Below, piece by piece: positions 1 to 6,158 of a stretch of 12,682 bases of DNA. How positions within the stretch are numbered: position 1 is the stretch's first letter; each line of letters opens with the position of its first letter. The notes below the pieces were generated by a model that was given only the letters and a program-made list of their open reading frames with translations, did not search any database and was not told where the DNA came from. The stretch comes from Desulfobulbaceae bacterium (GTDB lineage: Bacteria > Desulfobacterota > Desulfobulbia > Desulfobulbales > SURF-16): contig JANTFJ010000033.1 in the NCBI GenBank assembly GCA_024763495.1, positions 1 through 12,682 on the forward strand. Direction: 5' to 3'. The position numbers and the translations under genes are program-made.

Positions 1-165
1 TCTGCGAATAGCAGCGCTATTTAAAGAAAATTAGCGGAAAAATGGGCCAATTTATCCGATTTTGCAGTAGGTTCGCTATTCTCGGACAGCCTCCTAGCCC
101 CGCGATAATACATTGGTATATCGCAGGGTTGAAGCGCATCCATATTACACCTTATCTCTCCTAAT
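1..165. repeat. non-coding left edge with a D-module copy
   Basis: No convincing gene is visible. GAATAGC (6-12) can pair with GCTATTC (75-81) across a 62-nt gap. From 102, GCGATA and TATCGC (119-124) form a small hairpin around ACATTGGTA. The stretch around 111-141 (ATTGGTATATCGCAGGGTT, then GAAGCGCAT) matches by eye about 22 of 30 positions of 12320-12350, and its first part matches the reverse strand near 2587-2607. I therefore treat 102 to about 145 as a degenerate copy of the dispersed repeat called D here. The rest is unassigned. Confidence 0.4.
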
Positions 166-183
166 TTATTTTTGAGTGATCCC

Positions 184-202
184 TTACCCAGTAAGTAGTT
201 AC
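184..202 (-). repeat. isolated terminal arm of the A/B repeat family
   Basis: TTACCCAGTAAGTAGTTAC matches the terminal arms seen at 5791-5809 (CACCCAGTAAGCAGTTAC) and 5891-5909 (TTACCCGGTGAGTAGTTAC). It is read here as the end of a decayed or partial repeat just upstream of the regulator gene. Because it reads in frame with that gene, it artificially extends the open frame upstream to a GTG at 176. Confidence 0.6.
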
Positions 203-241
203 ATTTCTATAAAACATCACCAGGTTAAACCAATAATTTTA

Positions 242-1663
242 ATGGAAGAAACAGCTCAAAATCCCGATCTGCCGCTCCTGATAATTGACGATGATGAAGA
301 TGTCTCCAGGGCCCTCAGCAGGACGTTGCGCTTAAACGGTTTTAACAACCTGCTGTGCCTGACCGACAGTCGTGAAGTTTTACCTTTGCTGCGCCGAAAT
401 GATGTCGCCCTGGTACTGCTTGATATTACCATGCCCCATATGTCGGGAGACAATCTGCTGGAGAAAATTGTCGGTAATTTCCCCCACCTGCCGGTGATAA
501 TGGCCACGGCTTCCGATGATCTTGAAGTTGTGGTGAGCTGCATGAAAAAGGGCGCTTTTGATTTCATCACTAAACCAATCAGGGCAAGCCGTTTGCTGTT
601 TGCGATAAAATGTGCCCTTGATCTGCGCGAATTACGCCGGGAAAACGAGGCATTACGCCTTAAAGAAACCGGGCCCAGACTCAAGAATCCTGAATTCTTT
701 ACTCCAATCATTACCGCTGATCAACAGATGGGTAAAATTTTCAACTATATCGAAAGAATCGCTCCAAGCAGCCAGCCGGTATTGATCTCTGGTGAAACCG
801 GGGTGGGGAAAGAACTGGTTGCCAAGGCTATCCATACCGCCAGTGGCAGAAAAGGAATGTTTATCGCGGTAAACGCGGCAGGGCTTGATGATGAGGTTTT
901 TGCCGATACTCTTTTTGGTCACATTCGGGGCGCTTTTACCGGGGCCGACACCTCCCGTGACGGCCAGATAAAAAAGGCGGCTGCCGGAACTCTCTTTCTT
1001 GACGAAATAGGTGATTTAAGCCTGAAGTCTCAGATAAAATTACTGCGCCTGCTCCAGGAAAAAGAATACCTGCCCCTGGGTGCCGATACACCCCGCAAAA
1101 CCGATGCCCGAATAGTAGCCGCCACTAACCATAACCTCAACCAAATGGTGGCCAAAAATTTTTTCAGAAAAGATCTTTATTTTCGTCTATATGCTCACCA
1201 GATCGAAGTTCCACCTCTGCGTAAAAGATTGAAGGATCTGCCCCTGCTGGTAGAACATTTTGTCAGCCTGGCAGCAAAGGAATTCGGCAAGGACAGGCTG
1301 ACCATCAGGCCGGAACTGTTTCTCCTGCTGGAAAATTATTCATTTCCAGGTAACATAAGAGAGTTGAAATCCACAATTTTTGACGCGGTAAGCCGTCAAC
1401 AGGGCCAGATTCTGGGTCTCAAAGTTTTTAAGGACGCACCGAGCAGAAATGACGAGGCTGCGGCTTTGGACAGTCAAAACAGCAGGGCAAAAATTACCTT
1501 TGGCTCACAACTGCCGTCTGTCCGGGAAGCACGCCAATGCCTGGTTTTGGAGGCACTCCAGCGCTCAGGCGGCAACATCAGCCTGGCGGCAAAACTTATT
1601 GGTCTAAGCCGCCAATCTCTCAGTCAATATCTGCGTAAACACAAGATTGACCTTCCCCTTTAG
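242..1663 (+). CDS. NtrC-family sigma54-dependent response regulator
   Basis: This is a 473-aa transcriptional activator of the receiver/AAA+/Fis-HTH type, expected to respond to a histidine kinase (none is in the window) and to remodel sigma54 RNA polymerase. The receiver domain (about 11-125) has the acidic triad D16-D18, phospho-acceptor D61 followed by TMP, T89 and K111 (TKP). The AAA+ core (about 155-390) has Walker A GETGVGK (184-190), an intact GAFTGA loop (230-235) that contacts sigma54, Walker B FLDE (to 255) and FPGNIREL (368-375). A Fis-type helix-turn-helix follows at about 445-468 (NISLAAKLIGLSRQSLSQYL). I chose ATG 242: the frame is open back to GTG 176, but residues encoded there derive from a repeat arm and the receiver domain starts right after ATG 242. 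No strong Shine-Dalgarno is seen. It is divergent in strand from the large minus-strand locus, so regulation of that locus is possible but unproven; I found no clear -24/-12 promoter in the window. Confidence 0.95.
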   Translation: MEETAQNPDLPLLIIDDDEDVSRALSRTLRLNGFNNLLCLTDSREVLPLLRRNDVALVLLDITMPHMSGDNLLEKIVGNFPHLPVIMATASDDLEVVVSCMKKGAFDFITKPIRASRLLFAIKCALDLRELRRENEALRLKETGPRLKNPEFFTPIITADQQMGKIFNYIERIAPSSQPVLISGETGVGKELVAKAIHTASGRKGMFIAVNAAGLDDEVFADTLFGHIRGAFTGADTSRDGQIKKAAAGTLFLDEIGDLSLKSQIKLLRLLQEKEYLPLGADTPRKTDARIVAATNHNLNQMVAKNFFRKDLYFRLYAHQIEVPPLRKRLKDLPLLVEHFVSLAAKEFGKDRLTIRPELFLLLENYSFPGNIRELKSTIFDAVSRQQGQILGLKVFKDAPSRNDEAAALDSQNSRAKITFGSQLPSVREARQCLVLEALQRSGGNISLAAKLIGLSRQSLSQYLRKHKIDLPL

Positions 1664-2047
1664 TCCCTTAAAATTAATTTACGTGTTTTTTACACCCCTC
1701 AAGGGGGTACTGAACAGAGTCCAGAACCTTAATTTCTCTTCCAGTTTATCTGGGCTAGGGTAAGGGACAGAAAAGAGGACAGATTTATTTTCCTTTTTTC
1801 CTTGGACGATCAGCCCCCCTTAACGTAAGGCGTCGCCTAATTTTACCGAAATCTCCTTGACAAAGGCCGCCTGCCGAACATTCAGCAGAAAAATCAAAAA
1901 ACATACAATAACAGCAAGATGTCTACCCGACATCGGGCCATACCGGGCGCTGTTTCCCCCGATGTCCTCTATTTTTTCATTTTTGGTTGAGTTATTTTTT
2001 TTAATAAACAGAGGCCCTATTTTTAAAAAAAATGAGAGGAGGATGCC
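1664..2047. other. gene-free spacer
   Basis: This 384-bp gap has no convincing gene; a short open frame at 1857-2051 lacks a protein-like composition. It contains a small GC-rich hairpin at 1694-1708, the tract GGGACAGAAAAGAGGACAG (1764-1782) followed by ATTTATTTTCC, and a small inverted repeat AGGCG-T-CGCCT around 1827-1837. The GGACAG/ATTTATTTT tract resembles sequence I associate with the ends of small IS200-like (Y1 transposase) elements in proteobacteria. That is recollection, not a demonstrated match, and no transposase is present. The last 60 nt are T/A-rich and probably hold the promoter of the next gene; I cannot place boxes with confidence. Confidence 0.4.
1694..1708 (+). terminator. 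weak hairpin after the regulator gene
   Basis: ACCCC-TCAA-GGGGGT forms a short GC stem about 30 nt after the stop codon of the regulator. There is no U-tract after it, so a Rho-independent terminator is only weakly supported. Confidence 0.2.
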
Positions 2048-2533
2048 ATGAAAAAAATTATCACATTGATTGCGGCAGTAATTATGTTGAGCTCCACAGT
2101 CGTAAATGCTGAGGCAGGGAATACCGGGCCATCAACCGCATTAGGGGCAATTTCAGGTGCGGCAATAGGTCAGGCTATCGGGCGGAATACTGAAGCGACC
2201 CTTATCGGGATTGCCGTGGGAGGAGTGGCAGGTTACATGATAGGTAATGAAATGGATAAAAATGGTTATGGTAGACCGGCAAGGGCCAGGTATAATCAGC
2301 CACCATACCATGATCCTGAACAGGTAATTGTCATCGTGAAACCAGATGCGGGAAGACAATATCAGCCCCCGGGAAGAAGGTGCAGAAATAGACAGAGAAG
2401 ACATCAGCCTGGATGGTGCCAATGTTGTCGTTGTGAGACAAGATGCTTTCAGCCAGGATGTAACCAGTCACGGGGCAGGGTTTCTTACATCAGGGTAAAT
2501 TCTTATCCGGTCAACTGTCGCAGATGCCTGTAA
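2048..2533 (+). CDS. secreted glycine-zipper protein, probable C-terminal frameshift
   Basis: The ORF gives 161 aa. A strong Shine-Dalgarno (GAGAGGAGG, 2034-2042) precedes ATG 2048. Residues 1-22 are a signal peptide (KK, hydrophobic core, VVNAEA). Residues 30-70 are a glycine zipper (ALGAISGAAIGQAIGRNTEA, then a second G-rich helix ending GYMIGNEMDK), typical of small outer-membrane or periplasmic glycine-zipper/17-kDa-antigen-like proteins. After about residue 101 the composition changes abruptly: nine Cys and many Arg in the last 50 residues against no Cys in the first 111. In the +1 frame from about 2340 to 2495 a more ordinary sequence is read (EEGAEIDREDISLDGANVVV, then VRQDAFSQDVTSHGAGFLTSG, then stop). 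This suggests a frameshift near 2345-2375, by mutation or sequencing error, so the true C-terminus is uncertain. The exact role is unknown. Confidence 0.7.
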   Translation: MKKIITLIAAVIMLSSTVVNAEAGNTGPSTALGAISGAAIGQAIGRNTEATLIGIAVGGVAGYMIGNEMDKNGYGRPARARYNQPPYHDPEQVIVIVKPDAGRQYQPPGRRCRNRQRRHQPGWCQCCRCETRCFQPGCNQSRGRVSYIRVNSYPVNCRRCL

Positions 2534-2559
2534 CTTTCGCGGGCTGGAAAGGGTAGAAT

Positions 2560-2607
2560 GTAAGCGCTCCAGAAACACCACCCCGGCGATATACCGATGT
2601 ATTATCG
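2560..2607 (-). repeat. D-module copy in the convergent gap
   Basis: Read on the minus strand, this runs CGATAATACATCGGTATATC, then GCCGGGGTGGTGTTTCTGGA, then GCGCTTAC. It matches 12313-12378 (CGGTATATC, GCAGGGTGGTGTGTTCATGGA, GCGTTTAC; that copy has about 13 extra bases in the middle) and, more distantly, 102-145. It lies between the convergent glycine-zipper gene and the last VWA gene. The remainder of 2534-2695 holds CCCC/GGGG around 2643-2661 without a U-tract; no other feature is supported. Confidence 0.6.
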
Positions 2608-2695
2608 TGGGGCGTGGAGTACGCACATGGCAGCGTCCATGAACCCCTTACAGTTATGGGGTTGTCGCCGTCCGGGTGTACTTTATTGAGCGCTA

Positions 2696-3691
2696 TCACC
2701 GCAGACTGTTCAAGCCGACAAAACTACCGTTGTTTTCTTCGGCAAGCTTCCGCATCAGGGCGGCAAAACGGGCAACATTGGCATTGCCGCCCTGGACACG
2801 AAACATGACGGGAAAACCAACGGTATGGATGCGAACCCGCCTGTCCTTGATTGACCGGCCTTTGTTCCTGGCGACCACGGCATCGACCAGGCTCTGGATT
2901 GTCCCCCTGGAAAAATCATCACCAAAAACATACAGGCTGATTCGTTTATCATTGGCATAAAATCGCTGGATGGCACTCATTATCCCTTCCTCGGGACTGG
3001 AATTTGAAAATGGCGCCCAGGAGTTGAGCCGGGCAAGAACAGCCCGCCTCCGGGCCGGAGTGTCAGGAATCCAGCGTCCGGCATACTGGGAAAACATGTA
3101 ATCGCCCATGTCGTTTAATACCTGGATTCCCTTGGCCCTGGGGTAGATTTCAAGAATTTCTTTCATTTTTTTACGAACCAGAGGCCAGGCATATTGCCGC
3201 ATACTGCCCGAGGTATCAATAACAAAAATTATATACTCACTGTCCACCGGTACCCCGCCGATAGCAGCATTTTCCGGGCGCTGATAGCCCCTAAGCAGGC
3301 GTTGCATTTCCATGCTTAACTCCTGCCTGGCCTCCTGTAATTTTTTTTCAATCAGGCTCTGGGCCTTTCCTTCTGTCTGGTCGGCACTGAATTCCCCCTG
3401 AATTTTTCGCAAATCATCGTTAAGCTGGGACAGATCGCGCTTGATTTCAGTAAGTCGGCCCTGTTTTGCCCTGAGCGCCATGGTTAAACTGACGCGTTCT
3501 CCTTTAATTTCATTCAATTCTTCTTCTAGCCGGGCCGCCATCCCGCTTAAATCTTCCTGAACTTCTTGAATGACTCGAGGTTCTGAGACTTTAGAAATAA
3601 CCAGCAGCAGAATAATCGCGCCAAAGCCGCAGGACACCACATCCAGGAATGACATGCTGAAAATTTCTATTGGCTGTCGATTTTTCCTCAT
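2696..3691 (-). CDS. ExbD-like TM anchor + coiled coil + VWA domain protein (second VWA)
   Basis: 331 aa. Residues 11-33 form one membrane helix with SFLDVVSCGFGAIILLLVIS; the FLDVV pattern aligns with the ExbD/TolR signature around their essential proton-path Asp, here D17. Residues about 36-135 are charged and heptad-like (coiled coil), then a VWA domain from about 152 to the end. The first MIDAS motif is intact (D159-T-S-G-S163). The later positions are divergent: SSPEEG (231-236) where a Thr loop is expected, and FGDD (256-259) in place of TDG. With N-in topology the VWA would be periplasmic. Start: TTG at 3697 is possible, but ATG 3691 overlaps the upstream stop as ATGA and is preferred. 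Last gene of the minus-strand run. Role inferred: effector partner of the ExbB-like channel; ligand unknown. Confidence 0.9.
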   Translation of the reverse strand: MRKNRQPIEIFSMSFLDVVSCGFGAIILLLVISKVSEPRVIQEVQEDLSGMAARLEEELNEIKGERVSLTMALRAKQGRLTEIKRDLSQLNDDLRKIQGEFSADQTEGKAQSLIEKKLQEARQELSMEMQRLLRGYQRPENAAIGGVPVDSEYIIFVIDTSGSMRQYAWPLVRKKMKEILEIYPRAKGIQVLNDMGDYMFSQYAGRWIPDTPARRRAVLARLNSWAPFSNSSPEEGIMSAIQRFYANDKRISLYVFGDDFSRGTIQSLVDAVVARNKGRSIKDRRVRIHTVGFPVMFRVQGGNANVARFAALMRKLAEENNGSFVGLNSLR

Positions 3692-4770
3692 GGCCAATCC
3701 CCGGCAGGGGTTAAAAAGGAACCGCCGCTTTCAACCGCAAGCTGCCAGAATGCCGCAGCCGCCAGCGGGTCTCCTTCAAGGGGAAAAAGGATAGTGTTCA
3801 CCGGGATACTGCCGGGCAATACGGCCCGGGCGCTTTTAAAATACTTCAACCTGTCCTGGCCGGACACCGTTGTTCCTGCTGGTTTTTCCCTGCCATAGGT
3901 TGGCAGGCCGTCGGTGAGCAGCAGAATATTATCAGGTCGCGGACTGATTGCGCGAACCGTAGCAAAGGCCTGGTAAAGACTGGTGCCGCCATGAGGAATC
4001 CGGCGGCGCAGCTCATCTCTCATCCTGTTCACCCCGGCATTGTCTTTAATTTTTACCCATTTAGAGGAGATGGAGCCGGCAGCCGTATTAAAACTGACTA
4101 TCCGCACCTGGCTTTCTGCCGGCAAATTAGCCAGCAGCCAGTCAACAGTTCTCAGAACCCGCTGCCATTTCGGGGCTTTTTGCTGGATATTTTTATCAAG
4201 ATTGCGGCGGAGAATAATATTGACGATTGTCTCATCCAGCATACTGGCAGAGGTGTCAACCAGCAGTAAAATTCGTCTACCTCCCAGGCGAAGTCCGGTA
4301 AGGTACTGCCTGTCTCCCTGGCCGATAAATTTCCGCGCCTGAGCCCCTTGGCTGAGGGCCTGCTGTTTCTGTTGCCGCAGTCTAATATTTTCCGCCTCAA
4401 GATTTTTTAAATCTGCCTGAAGTTTATTGATATGCTGACGACCGGCAAGGCTGTGAGACTGGATGCCGGAAAGTTCTTTCCGGGTCTGCCTGATTATCTC
4501 GCTGACCTCCCGGATACGGCTTGAGGCAACAGCAATCTTACTATCCGTTTCAGCCTGGCCGGCACGCAACTCAACAAGATTTTTTTTGCCTTCGTTAACC
4601 TTGCTTTTCAGACGATTGACCTCTTGCCGCAGGTTGGCGACCTGTTTATTACGGCTTGCGACCATATCTCCGTTTAACAGCATCACCAGCAGGACAACCG
4701 CCCCGAAACCACAGAACATTATATCCAGAAAGGAGAGATTAAAGGGGGACAGGCTGCGTTTGCTAGGCAT
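3688..4770 (-). CDS. ExbD-like TM anchor + coiled coil + VWA domain protein (first VWA)
   Basis: 360 aa, built like the gene after it. A basic N-terminus precedes a single membrane helix (about 13-33, NLSFLDIMFCGFGAVVLLVM) whose D16 matches the essential Asp of ExbD/TolR. A long coiled coil follows (about 38-145), then a VWA domain (about 163-355) with a complete MIDAS: D172-T-S-A-S176, GGT with T263, and TDG with D287. The paired FLDxxxCGFGA helices suggest the two VWA proteins form a heterodimer in one channel. Its stop overlaps the next start (ATGA). The start at 4770 lacks an evident Shine-Dalgarno (TTTCTCCTCCATTACATT precedes it), and TGA lies in frame 18 nt upstream, so ATG 4770 is the earliest standard start. 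A 58-nt spacer separates it from the ExbB-like gene. Substrate is unknown. Confidence 0.92.
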   Translation of the reverse strand: MPSKRSLSPFNLSFLDIMFCGFGAVVLLVMLLNGDMVASRNKQVANLRQEVNRLKSKVNEGKKNLVELRAGQAETDSKIAVASSRIREVSEIIRQTRKELSGIQSHSLAGRQHINKLQADLKNLEAENIRLRQQKQQALSQGAQARKFIGQGDRQYLTGLRLGGRRILLLVDTSASMLDETIVNIILRRNLDKNIQQKAPKWQRVLRTVDWLLANLPAESQVRIVSFNTAAGSISSKWVKIKDNAGVNRMRDELRRRIPHGGTSLYQAFATVRAISPRPDNILLLTDGLPTYGREKPAGTTVSGQDRLKYFKSARAVLPGSIPVNTILFPLEGDPLAAAAFWQLAVESGGSFLTPAGDWP

Positions 4771-4798
4771 AATGTAATGGAGGAGAAATCAGGTGTGG

Positions 4799-4819
4799 TT
4801 ATTTTTGAGCGATCCCTAA
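4799..4819. promoter_or_regulatory. motif shared with the regulator upstream region
   Basis: TTATTTTTGAGCGATCCCT followed by AA recurs at 166-186 with only two differences over 21 nt (TTATTTTTGAGTGATCCCT, then TA). One copy is upstream of the response-regulator gene, the other between the ExbB-like and first VWA genes. Both are non-coding. It could be a regulatory site or a leftover of a repeat end; the copy at 166 runs directly into an A/B terminal arm, which favours the latter. Confidence 0.3.
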
Positions 4820-4828
4820 GGCACTAAA

Positions 4829-5662
4829 TCAGGACGATAATTCCAATGATTTATTTATTTTCAACCCCTTGACCCGCAACTTGTTAATATAATAACGCTG
4901 GCAATATGATTCAGTGTCAAGGGTTAAGCGTTCCTGCATAAGTTGAACCTGGTGAATAAAAAACATAAGAACAATACTGATCACCAGGGCAATAAATGTA
5001 GAGTTAAATGCTACGCCCAGGCTCTGGGTCACTCCGGTAATATTACCGGACACTGCCTGGTGCGCCTGGGCAAGGGCGGCTCCTATGCCTCGTACCGTGC
5101 CGATAAAGCCCACCGAGGGAATAGCCCAGGCTATATAACGGATAAGGGAAAGCTCTGTCTCCAGCCGGTCACCCCATGAGGCGCACATTTCCCGGACAGC
5201 GGTTGCCGCAGCCTGGATACTGCTGGTGGCATCAAAACGGACAATAGCATTCAACAGGGCCTGGGGCAGCAGATATTGCTGTTTCTCCTCCGGCAGTTCA
5301 TTAATCCGTTGAATTAATTCCCGGCTGTCCTCAGGGCCAATGGGCAAGCCCTCGGGCAGCTGGAGGATATCTTCACCGAGTCGTCCCTGTTCGCGCCAGG
5401 CCATTCCGCCTTTAAGAGCCAGGATAGCCATGGCCCAGGCAAAGAGAATAAAGCATGATTCCTGTTCATAATCACGAATTACCACGTAAAAATTTTGCTG
5501 TTCCACTGCTCCCGGTTCGGCTGAAAGCCGTTCCTGCTGCTCGGCAAGAAAGGTATCCGCGTTGGGACGAATCATGACAACATATGCCCCGTGAATAAAA
5601 ATAAAGGCCAGCAGGAGAGTAAATACCTGAAAAACAAATTCGCTTGGAAATTTTTTCGGCAT
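4829..5662 (-). CDS. MotA/TolQ/ExbB-family proton channel subunit
   Basis: 277 aa. Predicted membrane helices lie at about 11-32, 68-84, 174-196 and 212-236, with a cytoplasmic segment (about 88-172) between helices 2 and 3. The family signature is clear: IPSVGFIGTVRGIGAALAQA (181-200), matching the GxxGTVxGI motif of MotA/TolQ/ExbB, then SLGVAFNSTFIALVISIVLM (214-233). Such proteins form a pentamer that conducts protons together with single-helix partners of the ExbD/TolR/MotB type. The partners here are most likely the two downstream VWA proteins, which keep the cognate Asp. ATG 5662 has a modest AGG 8 nt upstream. The gene follows a repeat-filled 270-bp gap that separates it from the 74-aa gene on the same strand. 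It is not close enough to name exbB, tolQ or motA. Confidence 0.93.
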   Translation of the reverse strand: MPKKFPSEFVFQVFTLLLAFIFIHGAYVVMIRPNADTFLAEQQERLSAEPGAVEQQNFYVVIRDYEQESCFILFAWAMAILALKGGMAWREQGRLGEDILQLPEGLPIGPEDSRELIQRINELPEEKQQYLLPQALLNAIVRFDATSSIQAAATAVREMCASWGDRLETELSLIRYIAWAIPSVGFIGTVRGIGAALAQAHQAVSGNITGVTQSLGVAFNSTFIALVISIVLMFFIHQVQLMQERLTLDTESYCQRYYINKLRVKGLKINKSLELSS

Positions 5663-5699
5663 GGCATTACCTGAATTACTACGGTTATGGAGTTATTTC

Positions 5700-5809
5700 G
5701 TAACTGCTCACAGGGCACCGAATCTTTCCGCAAGCAGGCTGACTTACGTATGACTAATACGCTGCGCCATCCTGCTCGCAAAAATATCCGGCACCCAGTA
5801 AGCAGTTAC
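5700..5809 (-). repeat. A element: palindromic repeat with inner hairpin (copy A1)
   Basis: Outer arms GTAACTGCTCACAGGGCACC (from 5700) and GGCACCCAGTAAGCAGTTAC (to 5809) are imperfect inverted repeats. An inner stem GCAAGCAGG (5730-5738) pairs with CCTGCTCGC (5771-5779). The loop region CTTACGTATGACTAATACGC is conserved in the copy starting at 12589. It carries no gene; open frames through it are incidental. It resembles a MITE or other dispersed palindromic unit. Confidence 0.75.
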
Positions 5810-5909
5810 AATTACTGGGGCACTATCCGAACATTTAAAGGGGTAGAGAAGGGTAGCTTTTACCCAATCCGAATATTTACATTAAGGTGCTTACCCGGTG
5901 AGTAGTTAC
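5810..5909 (+). repeat. B module (copy B1)
   Basis: A 100-bp module abutting A1 and ending in TTACCCGGTGAGTAGTTAC. It is about 91% identical by eye (roughly nine differences) to the reverse complement of 10834-10933. It contains a hairpin GGGTA-GCTTT-TACCC (5851-5865) and an internal direct repeat ATCCGAACATTTA (5825-5837) / ATCCGAATATTTA (5867-5879). Function is unknown. Confidence 0.75.
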
Positions 5910-5933
5910 GTTGTCTTAATTCTTGAAGCCTCA

Positions 5934-6158
5934 TCAGATATCAGCAGGAAAATCAACAATACTGTCAGCGCTTATTTCTTCAGATGAAGAGTATGGCCGG
6001 GGCCAGCCCGGTTGGGCCGCCTGTTTTTCCGTATTTTTTTTACCGGTCATTGTCGATATTTCACCAGGATCTGCCTGCTGTTTTTCTTTTTTAATGTCAA
6101 CTGCCAGGGCTTGAGCGGCAAGAAAACAGGCCAGCAGGCAATATACGAAAATTTTCAT
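5934..6158 (-). CDS. small secreted protein of unknown function
   Basis: 74 aa with a signal peptide (MKIFVYCLLACFLAAQALA, cleavage expected after residue 19). The mature part is short, polar and proline-containing and ends SADSIVDFPADI; no known domain is recognised. ATG 6158 overlaps the stop of the upstream gene as ATGA and has GAGG about 10 nt upstream, so coupled translation is likely. It is therefore probably a real member of the locus despite its size. The mature peptide would be periplasmic; whether it binds the neighbouring PEGA/FGE protein is speculation. Confidence 0.75.
   Translation of the reverse strand: MKIFVYCLLACFLAAQALAVDIKKEKQQADPGEISTMTGKKNTEKQAAQPGWPRPYSSSEEISADSIVDFPADI

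Noticed and set aside
176..241. Upstream GTG extension of the response regulator (22 extra residues)
   Set aside because: The extension is encoded partly by a repeat arm (184-202), shows no Shine-Dalgarno advantage, and the receiver domain starts normally from ATG 242.
1857..2051. 64-aa plus-strand ORF before the glycine-zipper gene
   Set aside because: No ribosome-binding site or protein-like composition, and it would overlap the strong Shine-Dalgarno and start of the next gene.
3692..3697. TTG start for the second VWA protein
   Set aside because: ATG 3691 forms an ATGA overlap with the preceding stop and adds only two fewer residues; it is the simpler start.
4829..5662. Zorya defence (ZorA)
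   Set aside because: Only the general MotA/ExbB fold is shared; there is no OmpA-like ZorB, no ZorC/D/E helicase or nuclease, and the cytoplasmic tail of the channel protein is short.
5687..5905. A small ORF in the left A/B unit, with a similar peptide encoded on the opposite strand at 10838-11116
   Set aside because: The shared peptide (PVSSYNYWG...RTFKGVEKGSFYP) is a by-product of repeated DNA. Core base changes alter amino acids, the frames cross palindromic elements, and no ribosome-binding site is evident.
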